Origin: Rhodococcus sp. SGAir0479
Lineage (GTDB): Bacteria; Actinomycetota; Actinomycetes; Mycobacteriales; Mycobacteriaceae
DNA: 64,000 nt
Direction of reading: 5' to 3'
Assembly (NCBI RefSeq): GCF_005484805.1
Contig: NZ_CP039432.1
Location: 2,604,001 to 2,668,000 of the forward strand
Notes under the pieces: generated by a model
Seen by the model: only the letters and a program-made list of their open reading frames with translations
Databases searched by the model: none
Told to the model about the DNA's origin: nothing
Shown: one piece after another, positions 34,562 through 44,027 of the stretch
How the letters are laid out: each line of letters starts with the position of its first letter
Position numbering within the stretch: position 1 is the stretch's first letter
Translations under genes and position numbers: made by a program

Positions 34562-37504
34562 CTAGCCGCCGGCGTTCTGGTACGCCTGGACTGCCTTCTG
34601 CAACTGGTCCAGCGCGTCACCGTAGGCCTTGAAGTCACCGCGCGACTGCGCCGCCTGCAGACTGGCCAGCGCCGAGTCGAGCTGGGCCACCGCGGCGGCC
34701 TTGTCCGGCGTCTGCCCACCGACCGGAGGCGTGGGCGCCGGGGTCGTCGTCGGTGACGTCGGCGTCGTCGCCTGCCCGGTGTTCTGCTCCGACGGCGTCG
34801 GCGTGGCGCCGCTCGGCGCGGTTGCCGCGTTGCCGGTACCCGAGCCGAAGACCTGGTCGAGGGCCTCCGCCAGTGTCGGCGCGTAGCCGACGCGGATGCC
34901 CGTGGTGTCGGTGAAGCTCACCACCACCCGTGCGAGCTGCGGGAACGCGTTGGCCGAGTTCCGCTGGGTGTAGATCGGTTCGACGTAGAGGATCCCGCCG
35001 TCCGCGATCGGCAACGTGAGCAGATTGCCGAGGATGACCTTGTTGGACTGCCGCAACAGCGCCAACTCGCTGGCCACTCGCGGATCCGACGTCATGGCCG
35101 ACTGCGCCTGCTGCGGGCCCTGCGTCTGGGTGTTGGTCGGCAACTGGAGCACCCGGAACTTGCCGTAGTTCTCCGGATCCGACTGCACCGAGATGTATGC
35201 CGACAGCAGTTCCCGCTCGTAGCCCACCATCGGGCTGGTCAGCACGAACTGCGGCTTGGCGGTCTCGGGGCTACCGGACAGCACGTAGTACGGCGGCTGG
35301 TTCTTGTCGGTCTCGACCGTCGGGTCGCTCGGCACCGACCAGAAGGCGTTGTTGCTGAAGAACTCGCCCGGATCGTCCACGTGGTACTTCGCGAGCATCT
35401 CGCGCTGCACCTTGAACAGATCCTCCGGGTACCGGAAGTGCGCGTTGAGATCGGCGGACACGTCCGACTTCGGCTTGACCGTGTCGGGGAACACGCCCAT
35501 CCAGGCCTTGAGGACCGGGTCCTGCTCGTCCACCTGGTACAGCGTGACGGTGCCGTCGTACGCGTCGACGGTCGCCTTCACCGAGTTCCGGATGTACGAG
35601 ACTTCCTTCTTCGGCAGCATCCGGCCCGTCGCCTGGTTGGTGCTGTCCTGCACCAGGCCCTCGAGCGACGAGCGCTGGGCGTACGGGTAGTTGTCGAGCG
35701 TGGTGTACGCGTCGACGATCCACTGCAGTCGCCCGTCCACCACCGCGGGGTACACGGTGCCGTCGGTGGTCAGCCACGGCGCCACCTTGTTGACCCGCTC
35801 CGCCGGATCACGGTTGTAGATGATCTTGGAATCGGACCCGATCGCGCCGGAGAAGAGGATGTTGCGCTCGGTGTACTTGCCCGCGAACGCGAGCCGGTTG
35901 AACCAGTTGCCGATACCCACGCCGCCGGAACCGGTGTACGTGTACTTCTGCGAGTCGGTGTCGTACTCGCGCGGAGCGGCCCCCGCCTCGCCGCCGACGA
36001 TCGCGTAGTCGGCGTCCGACGACGCGATGACCGGACCGAAGTAGATCCGGGGGTTCTCGACCTCGAGAGCCTGGTCCGTCGGCTTCGTCTCCAGGTCACT
36101 GACGCTGTAGATCGGGTAGCCACCGGTGTTGTTCTGCGTGTCGCCGCTGACCGCGGTGACCTGGTTGGCGTACGCCGCCACGAACCCGTTGCCGTGGGTG
36201 TACACGGTGTGCTTGTTGATCCAGTCGGTCTGGTTGCCCTGCAGACTCGACGGGGAGAGCTCACGTGCCGCCACGACGAAGTCCCGCAGGTCACCGTCCA
36301 TCTGGTAGCGATCGATGTTGAGGGACTTGGGGAAGGCGTAAAAGTTCTTCAGCTGCTGCTGCGCCGTGAACGTCGGCGACAGCACGTTGGGGTCGAGCAG
36401 GCGGGTGTTCGCGATGGTCGTCACGTCCGCCGGCACCTCCCGCGGCGGCTTGCCGGTCCGGCCCGAGTAGTCCTCGTACGTCACCGACTCGTCCGTGATC
36501 CCGTACGCCTGTCTGGTGGCCGCGATGTTCCGCTCGATGTACGACCGTTCCTTGTCGGCCGCGTTCGGCTTGACCGAGAACTGCTCGACGACCAGCGGGT
36601 AGACGGCGCCGACGAGGATCGACGACAGCACCAGCAGCACCACTGCCATCGCGGGGATCCGCAGGTCGCGCAGGAAGATCGCCGCGAAGAACGCGATCGC
36701 GCAGATGATGGCGATCGCCATGAGGATCAGCTTGGCGGGCAGCACCGCGTTGATGTCGGTGTAACCGGCACCGGTGAACGTGGGCTCCTTGCGCGAGCTG
36801 AACAGCAGCGTGTACCGGTCGAACCAGTACGAGACGGCCTTGAGCAGGACGAAGGTTCCGGCCAGCACCGCAAGCTGCACCCGGGCCGAGCGCGTGAGCG
36901 CACCCTGGCGACCGCTGAGCCGCACGCCACCGAAGATGTAGTGGGTGATGAGGCTGGCGAAGAACGCGATCACGACCGCGACGAACAGCCAGTTCAGCAC
37001 GAACTGGAAGAACGGCAGGACGAAGGCGTAGAAACCGATGTCCTTGCCGAACTGGGGATCGGTGACGCCGAACGAGTCGCGGTTGAAGAACAACTGCACC
37101 GTCGCCCAGCTCGCCTGTCCCACGAGGCCGGCGAACAGGCCGATCACCACCGGGATACCGATGCCGAACAGCTTCTGCCGCGCCATCACCGCCGTGCGGT
37201 AGCGCGCCACCGGATCGTTGGTGCCGGGCGAGGGCAGGAACATCGGCCGGGAGCGGTAGGCCAGCAGCAAGCCCAGCCACACGATCGCGCCGACGACGAG
37301 TCCGACGATCAGGAACAGCGCGATCCGCGTGACCAACACCTTGGTGAAGACGCCTCGGAAGTCGACCTCACCGAACCACAACCAGTCCGTGTAGACGTCG
37401 ATGAAGCGGGGGCCGATCAGCAGCAGCGCGGCGGCGACCAACGCCAAGACCAGCAGCACGCGCGTGCGTTTCGACAACGAAGGTAAACCGGCGGGGGGCC
37501 GCAT
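34562..37504 (-). CDS. UPF0182 family large membrane protein
   Basis: A 980-residue protein of unknown function that is highly conserved in Actinobacteria. The first 330 residues hold about seven transmembrane helices; the remaining 600 form a large extracytoplasmic domain (for example YEDYSGRTGKPP, NPRIYFGPVI, YVEPIYTQ), ending with a Pro/Thr-rich stretch and a C-terminal helix of about 60 residues rich in Ala and Gln. The ATG at 37504 is preferred over GTG 37510 by ribosome-binding-site spacing. Gene order with the next genes matches M. tuberculosis Rv3193c-Rv3195. Confidence 0.93.
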   Translation of the reverse strand: MRPPAGLPSLSKRTRVLLVLALVAAALLLIGPRFIDVYTDWLWFGEVDFRGVFTKVLVTRIALFLIVGLVVGAIVWLGLLLAYRSRPMFLPSPGTNDPVARYRTAVMARQKLFGIGIPVVIGLFAGLVGQASWATVQLFFNRDSFGVTDPQFGKDIGFYAFVLPFFQFVLNWLFVAVVIAFFASLITHYIFGGVRLSGRQGALTRSARVQLAVLAGTFVLLKAVSYWFDRYTLLFSSRKEPTFTGAGYTDINAVLPAKLILMAIAIICAIAFFAAIFLRDLRIPAMAVVLLVLSSILVGAVYPLVVEQFSVKPNAADKERSYIERNIAATRQAYGITDESVTYEDYSGRTGKPPREVPADVTTIANTRLLDPNVLSPTFTAQQQLKNFYAFPKSLNIDRYQMDGDLRDFVVAARELSPSSLQGNQTDWINKHTVYTHGNGFVAAYANQVTAVSGDTQNNTGGYPIYSVSDLETKPTDQALEVENPRIYFGPVIASSDADYAIVGGEAGAAPREYDTDSQKYTYTGSGGVGIGNWFNRLAFAGKYTERNILFSGAIGSDSKIIYNRDPAERVNKVAPWLTTDGTVYPAVVDGRLQWIVDAYTTLDNYPYAQRSSLEGLVQDSTNQATGRMLPKKEVSYIRNSVKATVDAYDGTVTLYQVDEQDPVLKAWMGVFPDTVKPKSDVSADLNAHFRYPEDLFKVQREMLAKYHVDDPGEFFSNNAFWSVPSDPTVETDKNQPPYYVLSGSPETAKPQFVLTSPMVGYERELLSAYISVQSDPENYGKFRVLQLPTNTQTQGPQQAQSAMTSDPRVASELALLRQSNKVILGNLLTLPIADGGILYVEPIYTQRNSANAFPQLARVVVSFTDTTGIRVGYAPTLAEALDQVFGSGTGNAATAPSGATPTPSEQNTGQATTPTSPTTTPAPTPPVGGQTPDKAAAVAQLDSALASLQAAQSRGDFKAYGDALDQLQKAVQAYQNAGG

Positions 37505-37664
37505 GCCCACTTGCCACTCCCAACAATCCGGCGACGCCTTCGCGCCGCAGCCAATGCACCGTCCAGCGTCACCTGAGAGTGACCGTTTCGTCCCACTCTA
37601 CGTAACGAGGGAACCACCGCGACCGACGAGCACGGACCCGTCCCCCTGGTGCAAGGATAAGGAC

Positions 37665-38306
37665 GTGATCGACAAAGATGGCGAGTTCTACGGTGACGAC
37701 CTCCTCGGCGGCAACGGCGACGTGAGCCTTTCCGACGAATCCCTGCGCAGATGCGTCCACGAAGTGATCGACTTCGTCGACGCGGGCGGCTGGGGACAAC
37801 CGCCCACGATGTTCGCGATCGTGCCCACCGCCCTGGTCGCGGCGGCCGAGCCGTCACTGCTCGACCAACTCGACCAGGGGGCGGAACTCACCCCTGTCGA
37901 GCAGGGAGAACTGCCGGACGACGTCGAAGGTGGCTCCCCCGCCCTCGACGAGTTCCTGGCCACCACCAGTTGGCCCGCCGAGGTCGTCGGCTGCGCGCTG
38001 GTGCAGGAGATCGTGGTGCTGCCGCCCGAGGCGGAGTCCGACCTGGACGACGCGTCGGCCCCGACGCTGGCCGACCGTCACTCCGCCGACGAGGCCGCGC
38101 GCGTCGCGGCGCAGTCGCACCCCGACCGGCGCGAGGCCCGGCTGATCGCGGCCGTGTTGCGCGACGGACCGTCCATCGCGCTGCTGCAGCTGCGCCCCAC
38201 CGACGACGACGACCCGTTCGCCGGCATGGAACTGCGGACCTACGACAACCTCGCGCCCGGTGTCGTCGCGGCGCTGTACGCGACCCTCGAGGCGGACGAG
38301 GACTGA
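37665..38306 (+). CDS. PPA1309-family conserved actinobacterial protein
   Basis: The 213-residue acidic cytoplasmic protein matches the PPA1309 family of unknown function. Conserved parts include SLRRCVHEVIDFVDAGGWGQPPTMFAIVPTA at the N-terminus, TSWPAEVVGCALVQEIVVLPP, and HPDRREARLIAAVLRDGPSIALLQLRP. It is divergent from the UPF0182 gene and convergent with the PDZ protease gene. The GTG at 37665 has AAGGATAAGG upstream. Confidence 0.8.
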   Translation: MIDKDGEFYGDDLLGGNGDVSLSDESLRRCVHEVIDFVDAGGWGQPPTMFAIVPTALVAAAEPSLLDQLDQGAELTPVEQGELPDDVEGGSPALDEFLATTSWPAEVVGCALVQEIVVLPPEAESDLDDASAPTLADRHSADEAARVAAQSHPDRREARLIAAVLRDGPSIALLQLRPTDDDDPFAGMELRTYDNLAPGVVAALYATLEADED

Positions 38307-38325
38307 CCGCGCCCGACGCGCCGGC

Positions 38326-39387
38326 CTAGCAGCTGGGTGCGGGCTGTCCGGCGTCGATCGCCTCGAGCGCGTCGACGGCGCCGCCCAGCGTCTCCACCTT
38401 CACCAGTTGCAGGCCGTCGGGACGGTTCGCCAGCGCCTCGTCGCAGTTCTTCGCCGGGACCAGGAACGTCGTGGCCCCGGCCTCCTGCGCTGCGATCATC
38501 TTGTACGGGATGCCGCCGATCGGCCCCACGTCACCGTCGGGGTCGATCGTGCCGGTGCCGGCGACGAACCGGCCGCCGTTGAGCTCGCCCGGGCTCAGCT
38601 TGTCGACGACCGCGAGGCTGAACATCAGGCCGGCCGACGGGCCGCCGATGTCGGCGAGATTGAAGTCGATGGTGAACGGCACGTCGGGGACCTGCTTGGC
38701 GTTGACGCCGAGGTACCCCTTGCCGGCGTCCTGCTCGCCGTCGGCGGCCGGACGGGCGCCGACGGTGATCGGCGCCGTCGCTTCCACCCCGTCCCGCCGA
38801 TAGGTCACCTGCACGATCGTCCCCGGGGCGGTGGCGCCGATGAGTTCCTGCAGGCTGACCAGAGTGTCGACCGGCTTCCCGTCCACCCGCAGCAGCACGT
38901 CCCCCGGCTTCAGCACCGATGCCGCGGGGCCGTCGTCGCCGACCGTGGTCAGTTCGAGGGCGACCGGCAGCCCGAGGTACCGCAACGCGGCCAGTTCGGC
39001 GCTGTTCTCCGACTTCGTGAACTGCGCGGTGTTCTCGTCCTGGATCTCGTTCTTGGACCGGTCCGGCGGGTACACCTCCTCGCGGGGGACGAGCCCCTGC
39101 CGACCGCTCGCCCACAGCCCGAGCGCGTCGAACAGCGTCAGCTTGTCGCGGACCGCGACCGTCGTCATGTTGAGGTTGCCGCTCGTCGCATCGACGGCCG
39201 TGCCCTCGATGTCGACCACGGGCCGGCGCTGGATCTGCCCGTCCACGTCGACGTCGGCCTCACCGAGCGTGTCGACCGTGGGGCCGGGGCCGAGCGCGAC
39301 GAACGGCACCTGCACCGTCGTCCCCAACACACCCAGGGCCGCGACCGGGGCCAACGCTGCCAGGAGGGTCACCATCCGTCGATTCAC
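38326..39387 (-). CDS. Membrane-anchored PDZ and Lon-type serine protease (YlbL family)
   Basis: A 353-residue protein with one N-terminal signal-anchor helix (about 5-25), a PDZ domain around residues 125-205 (AASVLKPGDVLLRVDGKPV) and a C-terminal Lon-like S16 protease domain. The catalytic Ser is in GGPSAGLMFSLAV and the Lys in GIPYKMIAAQEAG, so the Ser-Lys dyad is intact. It acts outside the membrane, probably in quality control of envelope proteins. It is divergent from the DUF2342 gene. Confidence 0.92.
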   Translation of the reverse strand: MNRRMVTLLAALAPVAALGVLGTTVQVPFVALGPGPTVDTLGEADVDVDGQIQRRPVVDIEGTAVDATSGNLNMTTVAVRDKLTLFDALGLWASGRQGLVPREEVYPPDRSKNEIQDENTAQFTKSENSAELAALRYLGLPVALELTTVGDDGPAASVLKPGDVLLRVDGKPVDTLVSLQELIGATAPGTIVQVTYRRDGVEATAPITVGARPAADGEQDAGKGYLGVNAKQVPDVPFTIDFNLADIGGPSAGLMFSLAVVDKLSPGELNGGRFVAGTGTIDPDGDVGPIGGIPYKMIAAQEAGATTFLVPAKNCDEALANRPDGLQLVKVETLGGAVDALEAIDAGQPAPSC

Positions 39388-39523
39388 GTGGCCAGGATAG
39401 AGGCCACCGTCGGGCCCGCGCCCCGGCGCACCTCACCGGACCGGGGCTCGTGGCGGCCGATGTTCGCCGTGAGCGTGATCTCCGCACGGGCCACGGCGCG
39501 CCGCGCCTTGTACCGTTGAAACC

Positions 39524-40960
39524 ATGAGCGATCTGCCCTTCGGCTTCTCCAACTCCGACGACGACCCGGACCGTAAGAAGGACTCGGGCGGGGAACAGGG
39601 CGGGTCGTCCGGTCAGCCGTTCGGCTTCGATCCGAGCGCGTTCGGCCTCGGCGGCGCGGGTGGACCCGCCGGTGGGTTCGATCCCGCGGCGCTCGGCCAG
39701 ATGCTCACCCAGTTCGGGCAGATGCTCAGCGGCATGGGCAGCGCGATGGGTCAGGGCGGCCAGGGCGGCCCCGTCAACTACGACGTCGCGAAGAACCTCG
39801 CGCGTCAGCAGATCGGATCGGTGACCCCCATCACGGAGGGCACCACGTCCGCGGTGACCGACGCCGCCCGCCTGGCCGAGCTGTGGCTCGACGGCGCGAC
39901 CACGCTGCCGGCCGGCGCGACGCGCACCGTGGCGTGGACGGCCGAGGACTGGCTCGACGGCACGCTCGACACGTGGAAGCGGCTGTGTGATCCCGTAGCC
40001 CAGCAGGTGTCCGGCATGTGGATCGAGGGTCTGCCCGAGGAGGCGCGGAACATGATCGGCCCCATGGCCGGCATGCTGACGCAGATGGGCGGGCTCACCT
40101 TCGGCTCCCAGCTGGGCCAGGCGCTCGGCCAGCTGTCGAAGGAGGTCCTCACCTCCACCGACATCGGGCTGCCGCTGGGACCGGCGGGGACCGCCGCGCT
40201 GCTGCCGACTGCCATCGAGGCGTTCAGCGAGGGCCTCGAGCAGCCGCACCGCGAGGTGCTCGTGTTCATCGCGGCCCGCGAGGCCGCCTACCAGCGCCTC
40301 TACAGCCACGTACCGTGGCTGCGGCAGCGTCTGCTCTCCACCGTCGAGGACTACGCACGCGGCATCAAGATGGACTTCTCGGCGATCGAGGAGGCCGCGC
40401 AGGGCCTGGACCCGTCGGCGCTCACCGACCCCTCGCAGATCGAGAAGATCCTGCAGCAGGGCGCGTTCGAGCCGCAGACCACGCCCGAGCAGAAGCAGGC
40501 GCTCGAGCGCCTCGAGACGATGCTGGCGCTCGTCGAGGGCTGGGTGGAGACGGTCGTGTCCGAGGCGCTCGGCGACCGCCTCCCGGGCGCCGCGGCGCTC
40601 ACCGAGACGCTGCGCCGTCGCCGCGCGACCGGCGGGCCCGCCGAGCAGACGTTCGCGACCCTGGTCGGGTTGGAGCTGCGTCCACGCAAGGTGCGCGAGG
40701 CCGCGCACCTGTGGCGTCGCCTCACCACGGACACCGGCGTCGACGCCCGGGACGGCGTCTGGGCGCACCCGGACCTGCTGCCGGACTCCTCCGACCTGGA
40801 CAACCCGGCCGCGTTCGTCGACCGGATCCTCGGGGGCGACTCCGGCACCTTCCACGACCCGATCGCGCAGCTCGAGCAGACCGAGGCACGCGAACGCGAG
40901 GAGAAGAACCGCGGGAGCGGCGAGACCGGCGAAGGCTCCCCCGACCGGTCCGACGACTAA
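39524..40960 (+). CDS. DUF2342 family protein, putative zinc metalloprotease without HExxH
   Basis: The 478-residue protein belongs to DUF2342, usually labelled zinc-dependent metalloprotease. The N-terminus is Gly/Phe-rich and disordered (about 1-60), followed by helical domains. The place of the expected HExxH helix is occupied by HREVLVFIAAREAAYQRLYSH, in which a His and several acidic residues remain but no HExxH is present, so catalytic activity is doubtful. WPRQRLLSTVEDYARGI and LGGDSGTFHDP near the end are conserved. The stop overlaps the opposite peptidase gene by four bases. Confidence 0.8.
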   Translation: MSDLPFGFSNSDDDPDRKKDSGGEQGGSSGQPFGFDPSAFGLGGAGGPAGGFDPAALGQMLTQFGQMLSGMGSAMGQGGQGGPVNYDVAKNLARQQIGSVTPITEGTTSAVTDAARLAELWLDGATTLPAGATRTVAWTAEDWLDGTLDTWKRLCDPVAQQVSGMWIEGLPEEARNMIGPMAGMLTQMGGLTFGSQLGQALGQLSKEVLTSTDIGLPLGPAGTAALLPTAIEAFSEGLEQPHREVLVFIAAREAAYQRLYSHVPWLRQRLLSTVEDYARGIKMDFSAIEEAAQGLDPSALTDPSQIEKILQQGAFEPQTTPEQKQALERLETMLALVEGWVETVVSEALGDRLPGAAALTETLRRRRATGGPAEQTFATLVGLELRPRKVREAAHLWRRLTTDTGVDARDGVWAHPDLLPDSSDLDNPAAFVDRILGGDSGTFHDPIAQLEQTEAREREEKNRGSGETGEGSPDRSDD

Positions 40961-41568
40961 CCGACCGAATCGTCGATGTCGTCGTCGGCGCCGTCCGTAC
41001 CGTCGGCGCCGTCGACGCCTACGAGATCCGGCTGCCGCGTGACCACCGAGTACGCCTCGAGGTAGCCGATCGCGCGTTCGGTCCGCGGATAGCGGCGCAC
41101 CTCCTCCCAGAAGCAGTCGTTGTGCCCGCCCGCGACGTACAGGTGCACCAGCTCGTGGACCAGCACGTAGTCGAGCACGTACGACGGCACCGTCCGCAGC
41201 AGTTCGCTGACGCGGATGGTGCCGTCCGTCGGTGTGCACGACGCCCACCGCGTCCGCATCGACGGCACCCACCGGATCGAGACGGGCTCCGCGGCACCGC
41301 GCAGCCAGCGCGCCGACAGCCGCGCCGCGCGTTCGGTGAGTTCGATGTCGCTGCGCTCGGCGCGGGCCGCGGCGCGGCGGTCCGCGCGGTCGAGCTTGCC
41401 GATCATCTCGGCCACCAGTTCGGCCTCCGCGGCCTTCGACATCCCGGTCGGCATCAGCACGATCACCTTGTCGCCCTCGCGGCGCGCGCTGACGGTGCGC
41501 CGCCGCCGCGCGCTACGGCGAATCTCCACCTCGGGCGTCCGGTGGTCGGAGGTTCCGCTGCCAGTCAC
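40957..41568 (-). CDS. YgjP-like metallopeptidase domain protein
   Basis: A 203-residue cytoplasmic protein with the zinc motif HELVHLYVAGGHNDCFWEEV, that is HExxH plus a third His, as in the YgjP-like (DUF45, M48-related) group. RWVPSMRTRWASCTPTDGTIRVS before it is also conserved. The C-terminal 25 residues are Asp/Gly-rich. The GTG at 41568 is preferred. It is convergent with DUF2342 and divergent from the E1-like gene, as in related mycolate genomes. Substrates are unknown. Confidence 0.85.
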   Translation of the reverse strand: MTGSGTSDHRTPEVEIRRSARRRRTVSARREGDKVIVLMPTGMSKAAEAELVAEMIGKLDRADRRAAARAERSDIELTERAARLSARWLRGAAEPVSIRWVPSMRTRWASCTPTDGTIRVSELLRTVPSYVLDYVLVHELVHLYVAGGHNDCFWEEVRRYPRTERAIGYLEAYSVVTRQPDLVGVDGADGTDGADDDIDDSVG

Positions 41569-41725
41569 GGGCCACCACGCTAGCGACCCGTCCCGACAAC
41601 CCCCACCGCGGATTTGCCGGCGACTTGCCATCACCACCGAAAGCGCAGGTCGGCGCGCTGCCGTCCTGTGGACAACCGCGTCGAACCGGCTCGCCGACTC
41701 ACCGGGGTCTGCCAGGGTCGACGGC

Positions 41726-42628
41726 ATGACCCCGGCTTCCCCGGCTTCCGCCCGCACCGTGCAGCGTCCCGCGCTCGATCCTCGGCGGCCCATCCTGACC
41801 CGCCCCAGCGGCCGCGTCCAGATCGGCTGGGACCCCGACACCGCGCTGCTACTCACCCCGCCCGACGGCGTGGAGGCGGCCGCGCTCGTGTCGGTGCTCG
41901 GACTCCTCGACGGCCGCACGTCGCGGCCCACCGTGGTGTGGCGCGCCGTCGACTACGGGATCACGCCCACCGACATGTCGGCGCTGCTCAGCGAGCTCGA
42001 CGAGGCCGGACTTCTCAGCCCGGCCTCTGCTGCGCCCGACCCGGCACCGGCCGTCCGGGTGCACGGTCGCGGCCCGCTGGCCGACGCGATCGCGGCCGGG
42101 CTCACCGGAGCCCCGATCCGCCTGACCCGGTCCACCCACTTCACGAGCGACACCGACGTGCGCCGGTGGAACTGCATGTGCGTCGTGCTCACCGACGACC
42201 TGGTCCCCGATCCCCGCCTGATCGACGCGCTGTTCACCGCGGGCATCGCCCACCTGCCGGTGCGGCTGCGCGACGGGAAGGGCATCGTCGGGCCGCTCGT
42301 ACTTCCCGGACGCACCAGTTGCCTGCGGTGTGCCGACCTGACGCGATGTGCCGCGGACGAGGAGTGGCCGCACGTCGCCGCGCAGCTGCTGGGGCGGGTG
42401 GGGCACGCGGGTCCGTCCACCGTCATGGCGACCGCCGCGGTCGCGCTCGGCCAGCTCGAGAAGGTGCTCTCCGGGGTGGCCCGTCCGGTGCCGGCGAGCC
42501 TGGACGCGACCCTCGAACTCGACCTGGACCGGCACCGTCTTGCACTCCGACCGTGGCCGCGCAACCCTCGGTGTGGATGCTCACGATCGCCGATTTTCTT
42601 GGACGAACCCCAGAATCTTCCGCCATGA
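41726..42628 (+). CDS. Orphan E1-like (ThiF/TOMM cyclodehydratase-type) protein
   Basis: The 300-residue cytoplasmic protein resembles the E1-like leader-binding proteins of azole-forming RiPP pathways. The N-terminal 100 residues form a winged-helix-like leader-binding region (ALVSVLGLLDGRTS, TDMSALLSELDEAGLLS), then a Rossmann-like part with VRVHGRGPLADAIA, and GPLVLPGRTSCLRCADLTRC with CxxC, matched by a C-terminal CGC, likely making a zinc site. No YcaO partner, precursor peptide or dehydrogenase is nearby, so it is an orphan. Synteny with mycobacterial Rv3196 suggests a conserved but unknown role. Confidence 0.72.
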   Translation: MTPASPASARTVQRPALDPRRPILTRPSGRVQIGWDPDTALLLTPPDGVEAAALVSVLGLLDGRTSRPTVVWRAVDYGITPTDMSALLSELDEAGLLSPASAAPDPAPAVRVHGRGPLADAIAAGLTGAPIRLTRSTHFTSDTDVRRWNCMCVVLTDDLVPDPRLIDALFTAGIAHLPVRLRDGKGIVGPLVLPGRTSCLRCADLTRCAADEEWPHVAAQLLGRVGHAGPSTVMATAAVALGQLEKVLSGVARPVPASLDATLELDLDRHRLALRPWPRNPRCGCSRSPIFLDEPQNLPP

Positions 42629-42635
42629 TGGTCTG

Positions 42636-43979
42636 GTGTCCGACATCCCCCGCAGAAGCAGCGCCCGCACCGCCAAGCTCGCGAGCATTCCGCTGGGCAT
42701 CGCCGGGCGCGCCGCGATGGGTTTCGGTAAGAAGCTGGCCGGCGGGGACCGTGACGCGATCGACGCGGAGCTGACGTCGCGGGCGGCCGAACAGCTGTTC
42801 ACCGTGCTCGGCGAGCTCAAGGGCGGCGCGATGAAGCTCGGCCAGGCCCTCAGCGTGATGGAGGCGGCGGTCCCCGAGGAGTTCAGCGAGCCCTACCGCG
42901 AGGCGCTCACCAAGCTCCAGGCCGAAGCGCCGCCGCTACCCGCCAAGCAGGTTCACCGGGTGCTCGACCAGCAGCTCGGCACCAAGTGGCGCGAGCGCTT
43001 CGCCCACTTCGACGACGTACCCACCGCCTCGGCCAGCATCGGGCAGGTGCACCGCGCGGTGTGGTCCGACGGCCGGGACGTGGCCGTCAAGGTGCAGTAC
43101 CCCGGCGCCGACGAGGCCTTGCGTGCGGACCTGCGGACCCTGTCGCGGTTCGCGGGACTGTTCGCCTCGGTGATGCCCGGCACCGACATCAAACCGGTCC
43201 TCGACGAGCTCAGCGCGCGGACCGAGGAGGAACTCGACTACCGCATCGAGGCGAACAACCAGCGGGCGTTCGCGAAGGTCTTCGACGGCGACGACCGGTT
43301 CGTGGTTCCCCGCGTGGTCGCGAGCGCCCCCAAGGTGGTCGTCACCGAGTGGATGTCGGCGACCCCGTTGTCGGCGATCATCGCGGACGGCACCGTCGAG
43401 CAGCGCAACACCGCCGGCGCGTTGCTCGCGGAGTTCCACTTCGTCTCCCCCGCACGGGTGGGCCTGCTGCACTGCGACCCGCACCCGGGCAACTTCATGC
43501 TGCACGACGACGGCCGCCTCGGGGTCATCGACTTCGGTGCGACGGCGCCGATGCCGAACGGACTGCCGCCGGTACTGGGCAGGATGGTCCGCCTCAACCT
43601 CGAGGAGCGGTTCGACGAGCTGACGGAGTTGTTGCGGGACAACGGTTTCGTGCTGCCCGGCCGTACCGTCACCGACGAGGAGATCGCGGACTACCTACGC
43701 CCGTTCACCGACCCGATCCGCACCGAGTCGTTCCACTTCACGCGGGCGTGGCTGCAGAAGGCCGCCGGTACGGCGACCGACTTCACGAGCACCAACTTCC
43801 GCACCGCCCGGGCGCTCAACCTCCCGCCCGAGTACGTGATGATCTTCCGGGTGCTGCTGGGCTCGGTGGGCATCTGCGCACAGCTCGACGCCTACGCGCC
43901 GTACATGGGCATCCTCACGCGGTGGCTGCCCGGTTTCGCCGACGCGGACGCCGACCTGGAAACCCTCGACGGGGCGTGA
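42636..43979 (+). CDS. ABC1/UbiB-family atypical kinase
   Basis: The 447-residue protein is an ADCK/UbiB-type kinase-like ATPase. The family KxGQ motif is in MKLGQALSVME, the Ala-rich nucleotide loop in TASASIGQVH, then VAVKVQYPG with the Lys, LLHCDPHPGNFML with catalytic Asp/Asn, and GVIDFGAT as the DFG equivalent. Family members act in isoprenoid quinone synthesis or lipid handling. The GTG at 42636 begins seven bases after the E1-like stop, so the genes are co-transcribed. Confidence 0.9.
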   Translation: MSDIPRRSSARTAKLASIPLGIAGRAAMGFGKKLAGGDRDAIDAELTSRAAEQLFTVLGELKGGAMKLGQALSVMEAAVPEEFSEPYREALTKLQAEAPPLPAKQVHRVLDQQLGTKWRERFAHFDDVPTASASIGQVHRAVWSDGRDVAVKVQYPGADEALRADLRTLSRFAGLFASVMPGTDIKPVLDELSARTEEELDYRIEANNQRAFAKVFDGDDRFVVPRVVASAPKVVVTEWMSATPLSAIIADGTVEQRNTAGALLAEFHFVSPARVGLLHCDPHPGNFMLHDDGRLGVIDFGATAPMPNGLPPVLGRMVRLNLEERFDELTELLRDNGFVLPGRTVTDEEIADYLRPFTDPIRTESFHFTRAWLQKAAGTATDFTSTNFRTARALNLPPEYVMIFRVLLGSVGICAQLDAYAPYMGILTRWLPGFADADADLETLDGA

Positions 43980-43989
43980 CCGACCACGG

Positions 43990-44022
43990 GCTCGTGGACT
44001 TCCGCACGGGAAGTCCACGAGC
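43990..44022. terminator. Hairpin terminator between ABC1 kinase and whiB7
   Basis: A perfect 14-bp stem pairs 43990-44003 with 44009-44022 around a GCACG loop, ten bases past the kinase stop and six bases before the whiB7 stop codon. No T-run follows on either strand, so it is an I-shaped hairpin of the kind thought to act in high-GC bacteria. Confidence 0.75.
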
Positions 44023-44027
44023 GCCGG

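Noticed and set aside
35381-37486. Plus-strand open frame of 701 codons
   Set aside because: It is antisense to the UPF0182 gene and shows no family features; it is a shadow of codon bias.
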